Numbered from the stretch's first letter, positions 16,960 through 25,815 are shown. The stretch: 64,000 nucleotides of DNA from Intestinibaculum porci (GCF_003925875.1 NZ_AP019309.1:1364001-1428000); one strand, 5' to 3'. Numbers and translations are program-made. Notes: generated from the sequence alone by a model not told the origin.

Positions 16960-17376
16960 ATGACTATTAAAGAAGTATGTGATCGGTATGATATTACACC
17001 AGATACTCTGCGTTACTACGAAAAAGTCGGCGTGATTCCGAAAGTGCATCGTACCCAGGGCGGGATTCGTAATTATACAGAGCAGGATCTCAAATGGATC
17101 GAAAATGCGATTTGTATGCGCAGTGCTGGGGTACCGATTGATTTGTTAATTGAATATGTCAGACTCTTCCAGGAAGGGGATGACACCTTTAAGGCAAGAA
17201 GGGATCTTCTAGTGCAGGCGAGAGTGGATGTTCAGGCGAAACTTGATCAGTATCAGGCGACGATGGAAAAACTCAACTACAAGATTGCAAATTATGAAAA
17301 GGCCATGCAGACAGGTGTTCTTTCCTGGGATGATGAAAATATAGATGACTGTACTTGCTCTAAAAATACACAGTGA
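16960..17376 (+). CDS. MerR-family transcriptional regulator
   Basis: The 138-residue protein starts with the winged helix-turn-helix MTIKEVCDRYDITPDTLRYY, continues with the wing (YEKVGVIPKVHRTQGGIRNY), and has a dimerisation coiled coil around residues 78-118. The C-terminus carries CTC (residues about 131-133), which may be a sensor, but the layout most resembles the aldehyde-responsive AdhR/NmlR-like group rather than metal sensors. The ATG follows AAAGGATACATCGT. It lies 28 bp before the alcohol dehydrogenase gene on the same strand and is preceded by a MerR-type promoter, so it likely activates its own operon. The inducing compound is unknown. Confidence 0.88.
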   Translation: MTIKEVCDRYDITPDTLRYYEKVGVIPKVHRTQGGIRNYTEQDLKWIENAICMRSAGVPIDLLIEYVRLFQEGDDTFKARRDLLVQARVDVQAKLDQYQATMEKLNYKIANYEKAMQTGVLSWDDENIDDCTCSKNTQ

Positions 17377-17404
17377 TAAACCTCAAAATTGAAAGGAGAT
17401 AACT

Positions 17405-18568
17405 ATGCAGAATTTTGATTATCAAACACCAACAAGATTAATTTTTGGAAAAGATGTCGTAGAGAAGTTACCAGAAGTGATGAAACCTTTTGGCAAAAAG
17501 ATTCTTTTAACTTACGGCGGCGGCAGTATTAAAAAGATTGGTCTTTATGACAAAGTAAAAGATCTTTTAAAAGATTTTGAGATCTATGAATTATCCGGCA
17601 TTCAGCCTAACCCTAAGTATGATCCAAGCGTTTTAGATGGCGTGAAAATGTGTAAAGAACATGATGTGGATGTTATTCTTTCCGTTGGCGGAGGCAGTGT
17701 TTTAGACTGTTCCAAAGCGATTGCGGCGGGGGCTAAATATGATGGTGATCCATGGGATCTCATTACCGAAAAGGTGAAAGCCCAGAGCGCATTGCCAATT
17801 GTCGATATTATTACCTTAGCTGCAACCGGCAGTGAATACGACTGCGGCGGCGTTATTTCGAGAACTGATACCAATGATAAGATTGGCTATATGGATCCGT
17901 TGCTTTTCCCAGCTGTTTCTTTCTTAGATCCAACCTATACCTTTACCGTTTCTAAAAAGCAGACCGCTGCCGGCTGCGCGGATGCGATGAACCATATTAT
18001 GGAACAGTATTTCTGTGAAGATTCGACATTATTAAATGATGGCTTTATGGAAGCAGCTTTAAAGAGCTTAATGGTCAATGCCCGTAAATGTTTAGATAAC
18101 CCAGAAGATTATAATGCCCGTGCGGAAATGATGCTTGACTGTACATATGGCTGTAATGGTATTTATTCATTAGGAAACAGCGGTTCATCTTGGCCTTGCC
18201 ATGGTATGGAACATGCCTTATCTGCTTACTATGATATTACCCATGGTATTGGTTTAGCAATTATTACACCAAGATGGATGCGTCATATCTTAAATGAAAA
18301 GACCGTTGGCCGTTTTGTGAAATACGGTGTCAATGTCTTTGGTATTGATGCCAATAAGGATCCAATGGCTATTGCGAACGAGGCCATTGATGCCACTTAT
18401 AAATTCTTTGAATCGATTGATATCCCAATGCATTTAAGAGATGTTGGTATTGATGAAAGCCGTATTGATGAAATGGCTAAACACGTTGCCGATAACGAAG
18501 GGCTCGAAGAGGCTTGGGCCCCATTAACCCAGGAAGATATCGCTGCCATCTTTAGAGCATCATTATAA
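17405..18568 (+). CDS. Iron-containing alcohol dehydrogenase (butanol dehydrogenase/YqhD-like)
   Basis: Members of this group III family reduce aldehydes to alcohols with NAD(P)H. The 387-residue product has the nucleotide-binding GGGSVLDCSKAIAAGA segment near residue 100, a TGSEYD motif near 147, and metal-site residues in ADAMNHIMEQYF, CHGMEHALSAYYDITHGIGL. The length fits the BdhA/YqhD type. GGAGATAACT precedes the ATG. It sits between the MerR regulator and a flavoprotein gene, which suggests an aldehyde-detoxifying or redox-balancing operon. The exact substrate cannot be told. Confidence 0.9.
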   Translation: MQNFDYQTPTRLIFGKDVVEKLPEVMKPFGKKILLTYGGGSIKKIGLYDKVKDLLKDFEIYELSGIQPNPKYDPSVLDGVKMCKEHDVDVILSVGGGSVLDCSKAIAAGAKYDGDPWDLITEKVKAQSALPIVDIITLAATGSEYDCGGVISRTDTNDKIGYMDPLLFPAVSFLDPTYTFTVSKKQTAAGCADAMNHIMEQYFCEDSTLLNDGFMEAALKSLMVNARKCLDNPEDYNARAEMMLDCTYGCNGIYSLGNSGSSWPCHGMEHALSAYYDITHGIGLAIITPRWMRHILNEKTVGRFVKYGVNVFGIDANKDPMAIANEAIDATYKFFESIDIPMHLRDVGIDESRIDEMAKHVADNEGLEEAWAPLTQEDIAAIFRASL

Positions 18569-18579
18569 AGGAGAACACA

Positions 18580-19131
18580 ATGAGTAAAGTGAATTTAGGC
18601 GCTAAACCATTAATGTATCCTCAGCCCGTATTAATTATTGCCACTTATGATGAAAATGGCGTTCCTAATGCGATGAATGCGGCGTGGGGGATTACCACTG
18701 ATTATAAAGAAATAACCATTAGTTTAGCAGATCATAAAACGACGGATAACTTAAAAGTGCATAAGGCTTTTACGGTATCCATGGGGACCAAAGATCAGGT
18801 CACGGCTTGTGATTATGTTGGCCTTGTCTCTGGTAAAAAAGTACCTGATAAATTTGCGAAAGCCGGTTTTCATGCCACCAAAAGCAGCTTTGTCGATGCC
18901 CCATGCATTGATGAATTACCACTCACCTTAGAGTGTAAAGTGAAATCTTATGAAGATGATATTTTAGTTGGCGAGATTGTTAATGTATCCGCTGATGAAA
19001 GTATCATCAGCAATGGCAAGGTTGATATTTACAAACTGCAGCCAATCAGTTTTGATCCTTTCTCAATGTCTTATTATGGTGTTGGCGAAAAAGTTGGTCA
19101 TGCCTATAAAGATGGCATGAAATTAAAATAA
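18580..19131 (+). CDS. Flavin reductase-like FMN-binding protein
   Basis: The 183-residue protein follows the flavin reductase-like split-barrel family: PQPVLIIATYDENGVPNAMN at the start, an SLADHKTTDNL segment, AFTVSMGTKDQ, and a final SFDPFSMSYYGVGEKVGHAY. Such proteins bind FMN and reduce flavin or small substrates. The gene begins 11 bp after the alcohol dehydrogenase with AAAGGAGAACACA before the ATG, so it belongs to the MerR-controlled operon. A terminator follows at 19136-19166. The electron acceptor is unknown. Confidence 0.87.
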   Translation: MSKVNLGAKPLMYPQPVLIIATYDENGVPNAMNAAWGITTDYKEITISLADHKTTDNLKVHKAFTVSMGTKDQVTACDYVGLVSGKKVPDKFAKAGFHATKSSFVDAPCIDELPLTLECKVKSYEDDILVGEIVNVSADESIISNGKVDIYKLQPISFDPFSMSYYGVGEKVGHAYKDGMKLK

Positions 19132-19135
19132 GCAA

Positions 19136-19166
19136 GGCCCAGAACACAGGTTCTGGGTTTTCTTTT
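19136..19166 (+). terminator. Rho-independent terminator
   Basis: CCCAGAAC pairs with GTTCTGGG around an ACAG loop, followed by TTTTCTTTT. It closes the MerR operon. Confidence 0.85.
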
Positions 19167-19230
19167 GCATGCATTGCCTTACCAAATGGGCAGACAGAAT
19201 ATATCGCAACTTAAGTGCAGGAGGGTTAAG

Positions 19231-19671
19231 ATGGATACGAAATTTTCTTCAGCCATTCATACGCTGATTCTCATATCGGAATCAGAAAGTCCTATGAATT
19301 CCAATCAAATTGCCAATAGTGTAGGCACTAATGCCAGCTATATCCGTAAACTGACGACCCGTTTGAGTAAAGCGGGAATGATTGCCGGCAGCCGCGGGAA
19401 AAGCGGGTTTACCTTAATGTGCAAGCCTGAAGATATTACCTTTTTGGATATTTATCAAGCTGTAATGGAGACAGATTCTATGCATCTTTTTGATTTGCAT
19501 CAGAATCCTAATGATGCGTGTATTGTCGGTCATAATATTAAACCAGTATTAGGATCGATGTTTCAGGAGACTGAGCAGGAGCTCACACGAAAATTAGAAA
19601 AGATGACCTTAGCGGATTGTATTCATAAGATGAAAAAGCATATTCAAGAAAACGAGGAGAAAGACTCATGA
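19231..19671 (+). CDS. Rrf2-family transcriptional regulator
   Basis: The start is set at the ATG at 19231, which follows GCAGGAGGG; the frame is open further upstream but without support. The 146-residue product has the Rrf2 winged helix (SSAIHTLILISESE, then SNQIANSVGTNASYIRKLTT) and a wing ending in GSRGKSGFTL. There is only one Cys (in DACIVGHN), so the three-Cys Fe-S ligand set of IscR/NsrR is absent; it may instead sense another signal, as YwnA/CymR-like members do. It overlaps the following oxidoreductase gene by 4 bp and probably controls it. Confidence 0.87.
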   Translation: MDTKFSSAIHTLILISESESPMNSNQIANSVGTNASYIRKLTTRLSKAGMIAGSRGKSGFTLMCKPEDITFLDIYQAVMETDSMHLFDLHQNPNDACIVGHNIKPVLGSMFQETEQELTRKLEKMTLADCIHKMKKHIQENEEKDS

Positions 19672-20665
19672 AAGCAGCACTTTTCACAAACAAAAATGAT
19701 AAAGATTTAGCAAGCAAAGACATCCTCACACCTGTCTGCGGCGATCATGAGGTCCTTATTACCATCAAAGCCGCGGCGGTGAATCCCCTTGATTTACTAA
19801 TCATGAATGGTGATATTAAATTAATCGTGCCTTATAGTTTGCCATTAGTCATGGGCAATGAATGTGCCGGCGTTGTGAAGCAGGTAGGAAAATCGGCCAG
19901 CAGGTTTAAAGTCGGGGACCATATTTATGGCCGCTTACCGCTTCATCACATTGGCGCTTTTGCGCAGTATATCAGCGTGTCTGAAGATGCCATGGCACTT
20001 ATGCCAACATACCTTTCATTTGAAGAGGCAGCGAGCGTGCCATTGACTGCGTTAACAGCCATGCAGGCTTTTGCCGTGATGCACGTGAAAGCCGGTGATT
20101 CGCTCTTTATTTCCGGTGGTACGGGCAGTTTAGGAGCAATGGCTATTCCCATTGCCAAGCATCTTGGTTTACATGTATATACCAATGGAAATGGCGAAAA
20201 TGAAGTGCGGGTACGCGCGTTGGGCACGGAAAAGTTCATTGATTATAAAAAGGAAAATTACGTTAATGTCTTATCTAACGTCGATCATGTCCTCGATACG
20301 TTAGGTGATCGCGAATTACCAAATGAATTTGCAATTCTTAAAGAAGGCGGACATCTTGTTTCATTACGTGGGATGCCTAATCGTCGCTTCGCGAAAAGAA
20401 TGGGCAATCTTTTGGAAAACAGCTGCTTTTTGGCTTTGCGGATCGTAAATTCGATCGTATGGCTGCCAAAAAGCATCAGACGTATGATTTCCTCTTTGTG
20501 CATGAAGATGGTCAGCAGTTAGAAAGATGTACCAACTTTTTTGATAAAGATCATCCTTTAAAAACGTCGATCGATTCGGTTTATACATTAGATCAGATCA
20601 ATGAGGCGTTAGCGCATGTACGATCTGGTCATTCAAAAGGAAAGACGATCATTCGCATGGATTAA
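19668..20665 (+). pseudogene. Zinc-type alcohol dehydrogenase/quinone oxidoreductase-like protein, frameshifted
   Basis: The first frame gives a GroES-like domain (VAAVNPLDLLIMNGD-like region, GNECAGVVKQVG) and the Rossmann dinucleotide fold (ISGGTGSLGAMAIPIAKHLG), as in NADPH-dependent quinone reductases. From about 20405 the conserved sequence switches frame and continues as QLLFGFADRKFDRMAAKKHQ to the stop at 20665. The shift lies in ATGGGCAATCTTTTGG (20400-20415). The full product would be about 331 residues. The 4-bp overlap with the Rrf2 gene shows they form an operon. An indel or a sequencing error could explain the shift; as written, the last 80 or so residues are lost. Confidence 0.85.
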
Positions 20666-20741
20666 GCGTACCTTTTTCATCAATTCAGGTTCCCATCACT
20701 TTGAGACATGGTATAATAATGGTCATATGGGGGAAATGAAA

Positions 20742-22340
20742 GTGAAAAAAGTATTATCTATGATGCTCGCTTCGCTGATGTGTATTGGCAATCTTAGCAC
20801 TGTTTCAGCAGCGCAGAAACTGCCAAAAACATTATCACAGAAAGAAATCAATGAAGCGATTGCGAAAACAAGAAACTATCAAGGGAAAGAGCATGTTTAT
20901 GTCGGTATTGGCGGACATGTACAGGTAACGAATGAAAAACAAAAAGGGACCGTGACCTGGCTAAGCAGTAATGATAAGGCGATTGTGAAAACAAACAAGA
21001 AGGGCGCGATGGTAACCGGCGTGAAGAAAGGATCAGTGCGCCTGTCACAAGTGTTCTATAAAAAAGGAAAAGAAGAAAAGAAACATAATAACGACTTCGA
21101 AAATAAAGAGAAGCTCGCTTTTTACTATACCTCTTTATCTTTGAATTTAGGGGATCAAGTCACCATTCAAACAAATCAGCAAGCGAAGCTAAGCAATAGT
21201 CATAGCGATGTTGCAAGGCTTAATGAAAAGGGTACATTAACGGCGGTAAAACCAGGGACCTGCGTCATTACTGCAACTTATAAACATGTCGTTGGGGATA
21301 CGGCTGATCAAAAAGAAGTGACGGAAACAGCGCGGTTAAAAGTAACTGTCACAAGTAAAATCATCAAAACTAAGACGATGAAGGCGACGGTCAGCGATCC
21401 GCAAATTGCGGAAAAGATTATTTATTGTGTTCCTAACAACTTTGAAATTGAAAAACTGCCGATCAAAGGTGTCAGTAAACAAAGCCGTAAACGGATCTAT
21501 GTCGATACGCATGGCGTGAATGAAAAAGCCAAGTATCCGGCAATTGCCAGCTTACAGGGGAAGATCATTACCAAAGCGAGCGATCAGGGCAAAGTGCGTA
21601 TTCGTTATGCGGTTAATGCCCCATGTAAGATTTATGTTGATGGTTTAGTGCTCAAAAGACGAATGATTATTTCTAAATTGAAATTTGATAATTTAGAGAA
21701 GACGATTCTTTTAGCCAATCAGAAAAGTCACTTCTCTATGTCAGGGATGAGCGGTCAGACACCTGTCACGATGACGCCGCATAATACGTCAGCGGTAACG
21801 ATGAATGATCATCATCAAGTGACAGCCCATCATTTAGGGAAGATGGATATGACCATCAAAGGTGATGGTTTAACCTATACCCGTCAGTACTGGTGTGTGA
21901 ACAAACGTACTTATAAGCTTGTTCATGATGCTTATGCGTTAGCCCGCACCAAGCCGCGTTTCTCTTTAGGCCGAACCGGATCAACGATTGACTGTTCAAC
22001 TTTTATTTGGCGTACGTATAAGAAAAATGGGATCAACTTCGGCAGTAACAGTGCACCGGTCGCGGCGAATATTGCGAAATATTGTCAAGCCCATGGGCGG
22101 CTCTTTAAAGCGCCAAAGACGATTGATGCTTTACGTCCGGGAGATATTATGTTTATCTCTTCGCATAAAAATGGTCGTTTTAAAAACATTACGCATGTCG
22201 AAATGTATATCTCTTCAGGTACGGATTTAGGAGCGCGTGGTCCTTCGACAACACCTTATTTGAAAAAGGCTTATGGTTCGGTAGTCGAAGGCGATGCTAT
22301 TACCGATAACTTAGTAGCGGTTGGCCGCTTGAAATTATAA
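20742..22340 (+). CDS. Exported NlpC/P60 peptidase with Ig-like (Big_2) repeats
   Basis: The likely start is the GTG at 20742, 8 bases after GGGGG; the ATG at 20736 is too close to that site. The product of about 532 residues begins with a signal peptide (KKVLSMMLASLMCIGNLS, cut after VSA). Bacterial Ig-like segments follow: TWLSSNDKAIV to GVKKGSVRL, HSDVARLNEKGTL to ATY, and HNTSAVTMNDHHQVT to MTIKG. The C-terminal NlpC/P60 domain has catalytic Cys in IDCSTFIWRTY and His in NITHVEMYI. Such enzymes cut cell-wall peptides outside the cell. An extended -10 (TGGTATAAT) lies at 20709-20717. Confidence 0.85.
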   Translation: MKKVLSMMLASLMCIGNLSTVSAAQKLPKTLSQKEINEAIAKTRNYQGKEHVYVGIGGHVQVTNEKQKGTVTWLSSNDKAIVKTNKKGAMVTGVKKGSVRLSQVFYKKGKEEKKHNNDFENKEKLAFYYTSLSLNLGDQVTIQTNQQAKLSNSHSDVARLNEKGTLTAVKPGTCVITATYKHVVGDTADQKEVTETARLKVTVTSKIIKTKTMKATVSDPQIAEKIIYCVPNNFEIEKLPIKGVSKQSRKRIYVDTHGVNEKAKYPAIASLQGKIITKASDQGKVRIRYAVNAPCKIYVDGLVLKRRMIISKLKFDNLEKTILLANQKSHFSMSGMSGQTPVTMTPHNTSAVTMNDHHQVTAHHLGKMDMTIKGDGLTYTRQYWCVNKRTYKLVHDAYALARTKPRFSLGRTGSTIDCSTFIWRTYKKNGINFGSNSAPVAANIAKYCQAHGRLFKAPKTIDALRPGDIMFISSHKNGRFKNITHVEMYISSGTDLGARGPSTTPYLKKAYGSVVEGDAITDNLVAVGRLKL

Positions 22341-22342
22341 AG

Positions 22343-22368
22343 GTCTGCTTTGGCAGGCTTTTTACGTA
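22343..22368 (+). terminator. Short Rho-independent terminator
   Basis: GTCTGC and GCAGGC pair (with one G-T pair) around TTTG and are followed by TTTTT. Confidence 0.5.
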
Positions 22369-22405
22369 CAAGAAAATCGTTTATACTATAAGCGAGGTGA
22401 ATTAT

Positions 22406-23032
22406 ATGAATTTGTATATCAAAGAAAGAAATGAGTTATTAGCGAAGCAGGTCATTACGCATTTACAAAAACGCAATATGACTGGTTATTATGCATCGAG
22501 TAAGGAAGAGGCATTGCAGATCGCTTTAAGGCTGATTCCTGAAGGGAGCTGTGTCGCCATGGGCGGCTGTGAAAGTGCCCGTGAGATTGGTTTAACAGAT
22601 ACTTTAAAAAACGGTCATTACACTTTTATTGATCGGCAAAGGATGGTGAAACGTGAAGGCTTATTAGCTGGTTATGGAGCGGATGTTTTTATTGCGAGTG
22701 TCAATGCCATGAGCAGTGATGGTGTCCTTGTTAACATTGACGGCAATGCTAATCGTGTTTCTTATATTGCCCAAGGGCCAAAAAAGGTGATCTTTATTGT
22801 CGGTATGCAAAAAATCTGCAGCGACGTTGATCAGGCAATGAAAAGGGCTCGCAACGTCGCTGCGCCTATTAATGCGCAGCGTTTCGATGTGCAAACGCCA
22901 TGTAAGAAAACCGGCTCATGCTTAAACTGTTTATCGCCCGATACGCTTTGTTGTCAGTTTCTCATCACTCGCTATTCGCGGCATCAAAATCGCATTCATG
23001 TCATCTTGGTTAATGATCATCTAGGCTTTTAA
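22406..23032 (+). CDS. LUD-domain (lactate utilisation/YkgG-like) protein
   Basis: The 208-residue protein matches the stand-alone LUD domain (formerly DUF162): KRNMTGYYASSKEEALQIAL, VAMGGCESAREIGL, then DVFIASVNAMSSDGVLVNID and VIFIVGMQKIC. Related LutC/LutB proteins serve lactate oxidation, but stand-alone members of this length are uncharacterised. A CxxxxxCxxC-like group (CKKTGSCLNCLSPDTLCC) near residue 170 could bind a metal. The ATG at 22406 follows GAGGTGA; a GTG three codons earlier overlaps that site. A bidirectional terminator closes the unit. Confidence 0.82.
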   Translation: MNLYIKERNELLAKQVITHLQKRNMTGYYASSKEEALQIALRLIPEGSCVAMGGCESAREIGLTDTLKNGHYTFIDRQRMVKREGLLAGYGADVFIASVNAMSSDGVLVNIDGNANRVSYIAQGPKKVIFIVGMQKICSDVDQAMKRARNVAAPINAQRFDVQTPCKKTGSCLNCLSPDTLCCQFLITRYSRHQNRIHVILVNDHLGF

Positions 23033-23058
23033 AAAACCTGAGGAAATCCTCAGGTTTT
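23033..23058. terminator. Bidirectional terminator
   Basis: AAAACCTGAGG and CCTCAGGTTTT form an 11-bp stem with an AAAT loop between convergent genes. Confidence 0.85.
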
Positions 23059-24034
23059 ACGATAAGTACTGATTGAAGAAAGCAGTGATGTCATCAAAAG
23101 GAATGACATGATTCTCACCGCCATCATATAAATCCGTATGGGTTGCGTTAGGGACAATCAGTAACTGTTTATTGTCACCAGTTAATTTTTTAAAAGTATC
23201 TTCACCCATATAACGGCTATGGGCTTTTTCACCATGAACGATTAAAACGGCATTTTTTAGATCCTCGGGATGCGCTAAAATAGCATTGTTCATCCAGCCA
23301 GTCTGTGCCTGCATCAGCCAGCCATCATTCGAATTGACAGAGCGTGGATGATAACCACGTTTCGTCTTATAGTAAGCACTATACTGTTTCACAAAATCAG
23401 GCTGATCATCAGGAGCAGGGTAGTTAAAGCAGCCGCCAGCTTTGGCATACTGTTTTGTGGCATATTCCTTTGTGCGCATCGCTGCAATCTGTTTTTTACT
23501 TTCATAACGATCTGCGGCGGTGCCTTGATCAAAATAGCCCCAAGCGCCAACACGCGGCATATCATACATGGTAATGGCTGCGGTGGCTTGAATACGCGGA
23601 TCATTGGCAGCGGCGTTTAAAGAAATACAGCCCCAGCCGCAAATACCAATAATCCCAATTCTCTTTGGGTCGACAAGATCAAGATTAGAAAGGTAATCGA
23701 CCGCTGCCTGATAATCTTCGGTATTGATATCTAAAGAGAAGACATCACGTAATGTACCGCTCGATTCACCGGTAAAGGAAGGATCAAAAGCAATCGTTAA
23801 AAAACCGCGTTTTGCCATTGTCTGCGCATAAAGACCGCTGGCCTGTTCTTTGACGGCGCCAAAAGGACCGCAAATCGCTAAAGCAGGCAGTTTGCCTTCA
23901 TAATGTTTTGGCGTATATTGATCAGCTGCTAAGGTGATGCCGAAATGGTTGGTAAAGGTGATTTTCTGGTGATCGACAAGATCACTTTGTGGGAAAACTT
24001 TATCCCACTCTTGTGTTAACTGTAATGAATCCAT
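23057..24034 (-). CDS. Alpha/beta hydrolase (YcjY/dienelactone hydrolase-like)
   Basis: The 325-residue protein has an alpha/beta-hydrolase core: oxyanion region around AICGPFGAVKEQ, nucleophile elbow GICGWGC, an Asp near ENHVIPFDD/VHGEKAHSR and His in PNATHTDLYDGG. The elbow carries Cys where most hydrolases have Ser, as in dienelactone hydrolases and YcjY-like proteins. It is cytoplasmic, with no signal peptide. AAGGAGG precedes the ATG. It stands alone between a bidirectional terminator and a 300-bp divergent spacer. Substrate unknown. Confidence 0.85.
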   Translation of the reverse strand: MDSLQLTQEWDKVFPQSDLVDHQKITFTNHFGITLAADQYTPKHYEGKLPALAICGPFGAVKEQASGLYAQTMAKRGFLTIAFDPSFTGESSGTLRDVFSLDINTEDYQAAVDYLSNLDLVDPKRIGIIGICGWGCISLNAAANDPRIQATAAITMYDMPRVGAWGYFDQGTAADRYESKKQIAAMRTKEYATKQYAKAGGCFNYPAPDDQPDFVKQYSAYYKTKRGYHPRSVNSNDGWLMQAQTGWMNNAILAHPEDLKNAVLIVHGEKAHSRYMGEDTFKKLTGDNKQLLIVPNATHTDLYDGGENHVIPFDDITAFFNQYLS

Positions 24035-24337
24035 AGGGAAACCTCCTTGTTTTACAGGAATATTATAAAATATAGAGTTATATTACAAAAACGCTTAAAA
24101 ATTATGCTTGCTATGCTTAAAAGCTATGAAAAAAATATAGTTTAGATTCAAAAATATGCGAATATAAGGAGATAAAATTATGCTTTTTGAAATTGACAAG
24201 CGATTGTTCGCTTATTACAATAATAGTAATCAAAGAAATGAATACGATCACAGGATATAAGAAAAAGATTTATCACAAACAAATTATGCATGAGACAAAT
24301 ATGTGACTTGAACCCTATAGAATTACGGAGGTGTTTT
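24035..24337. other. Divergent spacer with one small reading frame
   Basis: The stretch is AT-rich and must hold the promoters of the hydrolase (minus) and the downstream plus-strand genes. A 26-codon frame with AAGGAG before its ATG is listed separately (24180-24260). Nothing else is clear. Confidence 0.4.
24180..24260 (+). CDS. Possible 26-residue small protein
   Basis: A good AAGGAGATAAA site stands before an ATG opening 26 codons (MLFEIDKRLFAYYNNSNQRN at the N-terminus, ending EYDHRI). There is no terminator directly after it, and the next gene starts 78 bp downstream. It might be a real small protein, a leader, or the remains of a longer gene. Confidence 0.35.
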   Translation: MLFEIDKRLFAYYNNSNQRNEYDHRI

Positions 24338-24847
24338 ATGGATGTATCCTATAAAAAGCAATCTTTAACCTTTATTGGTTATCATACGTTCATTGATCCG
24401 CAAAAAGGCTATGAAGAATGTCCCGCTTTTTGGGAGCAAGGCTACCGCCAGCGTTTTGCGCATCTTTACAATACTATGACACCCGAAAATGCTTTAGAGC
24501 AGGCGATGTTAGATAATCATATTGGAGCTTATGGCATATGTTTGATGAAAGATGGTAAGCTTGATTACTGGATCGCTGGTTTATATTCCGGGGGAGAGGT
24601 GCCTAGCGGTCTGGAAATATTGGAAGTGCCAGAAAGCATTTTTGCGATGTTTACGACGCAGGGACCACTGCCAGATAGTTTGCAGTCTTTAAATACCGAG
24701 ATTTATGAAAAATGGCTGCCCAGTGAAGGGCTCAAACATGGCGCAATGCGTGACATGATCATTGAAGTGTACAGTGATCAGGATCCTGCATCACCAGCTT
24801 ACGAATGTGCGATTTGGATGCCCGTTTTAAAAGGTGCACAGCTGTAA
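24338..24847 (+). CDS. GyrI-like/AraC effector-binding domain protein
   Basis: The ATG at 24338 has ACGGAGGTG at the right distance. The 169-residue product is a stand-alone effector-binding (GyrI-like, SOUL/BRE) domain: LTFIGYHTFIDPQKGYEECP, then a central GAYGICLMKDGKLDYWIAGL and VPESIFAMFTTQGPLPDSLQ. Such domains bind small hydrophobic molecules and in AraC regulators act as sensors; stand-alone proteins may act as drug-binding or hydrolase-like proteins. No DNA-binding part is present. The next gene begins 54 bp downstream on the same strand. Confidence 0.8.
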   Translation: MDVSYKKQSLTFIGYHTFIDPQKGYEECPAFWEQGYRQRFAHLYNTMTPENALEQAMLDNHIGAYGICLMKDGKLDYWIAGLYSGGEVPSGLEILEVPESIFAMFTTQGPLPDSLQSLNTEIYEKWLPSEGLKHGAMRDMIIEVYSDQDPASPAYECAIWMPVLKGAQL

Positions 24848-24901
24848 AGAAAAAATACAAATAATCATAATTTACTACGTTTTGGGAGGATCGTTTATTT
24901 T

Positions 24902-25477
24902 ATGAATATTGTAAATATGCAGAAAAATCAGGAAATGATGAAAAATATTAAGGATATAAAGGCAATTATTGATGATGCCAAAAAACATAAGGATAAGCAT
25001 GCGCTGACCTTACGTAATTGGCTGCTAGGTAAAACTCTTGTAGAAAAGGAATTTATCAAGCAATTTCATCAGGAAGGACTTTACTATTTATCTCACGAAC
25101 TCATGCGTGTATATGGAGAAGGTTTTCAAATTGAATTTCTTTTAAACTGTATCCATTTTTATAAGCTATTCCCACAGTTTTCCAAAGACTATGCTTTAAA
25201 GAAGCCATTATTATCATGGCCGCATTACCAGCTTCTTTTACAGGTCTATGATCAAAAACAAAGAGCGTGGTATGAGCAGAAGGCGCTGATCCGTCAATGG
25301 GATACACGGAGTCTGCATTGGAATATTCTGATTGATTATTATGCCCAGGCGCATAATCGTTCACCGCAACGTGAAGAGAGCGTGCCGAGTCACTTATATG
25401 ATGAAACCATCAATTATGAAAGTGAAGAGAATAACCTAAATATTCTTTCTGCTTTTTTACAAAATCTTAATGACTAG
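24902..25477 (+). CDS. DUF1016/YhcG N-terminal domain protein lacking the nuclease part
   Basis: The 191-residue protein carries the N-terminal DUF1016 domain of YhcG-like proteins: LLSWPHYQLLLQVYDQKQRA followed by WYEQKALIRQWDTRSLHW. In full-length YhcG a PDDEXK nuclease domain follows, but here the protein ends shortly after, in an acidic tail. The ATG follows GGGAGG at 13 bases. A terminator follows at once. It may be a free-standing partner or adapter domain, or a truncated descendant. Confidence 0.78.
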   Translation: MNIVNMQKNQEMMKNIKDIKAIIDDAKKHKDKHALTLRNWLLGKTLVEKEFIKQFHQEGLYYLSHELMRVYGEGFQIEFLLNCIHFYKLFPQFSKDYALKKPLLSWPHYQLLLQVYDQKQRAWYEQKALIRQWDTRSLHWNILIDYYAQAHNRSPQREESVPSHLYDETINYESEENNLNILSAFLQNLND

Positions 25478-25506
25478 AGAGAAAGCTGAGGCTTTCTCTT
25501 TTTTAA
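25476..25506 (+). terminator. Rho-independent terminator
   Basis: AGAGAAAGC pairs with GCTTTCTCT and is followed by six T. Confidence 0.85.
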
Positions 25507-25572
25507 TGGAATATCCTTGACGATTTAAATGTAATATATATTATAAATAAGAAAAACAAGGAGGGATGAGCA

Positions 25573-25686
25573 ATGTCGTTACAAATGGAAAATGCGGAGG
25601 CATTATACTTAAGAGGTATTCGTGATGGAGAAGTAGAAGAAGTTGTCCCTGATCGTCAGGAACTGACTAACTCCGGAAAATTCTAA
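25573..25686 (+). CDS. 37-residue small protein with its own transcription unit
   Basis: AAGGAGGGATGAGCA precedes an ATG opening 37 codons (MSLQMENAEALYLRGIRDGE, then VEEVVPDRQELTNSGKF). Upstream lies a promoter-like pair, TTGACG near 25514 and a TATTAT/TTATAAAT -10 region. Directly after the stop is a clean terminator. The protein is acidic and soluble with no known family. Confidence 0.6.
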   Translation: MSLQMENAEALYLRGIRDGEVEEVVPDRQELTNSGKF

Positions 25687-25688
25687 TC

Positions 25689-25710
25689 AAAGGCCAGTGA
25701 TGGCCTTTTT
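25689..25710 (+). terminator. Rho-independent terminator after the 37-residue gene
   Basis: AAAGGCC and GGCCTTT enclose AGTGAT and run into T residues, three bases after the stop codon. Confidence 0.8.
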
Positions 25711-25815
25711 AAAATGTAAAAAAGGTAAGAAACATATCATATTCCTTTTTTTGTTTGAAGGCTTATTGTGGCCTTTTTATGGCTCTTGTAGAATGAAAGG
25801 GAAAGGAGGAATTCT

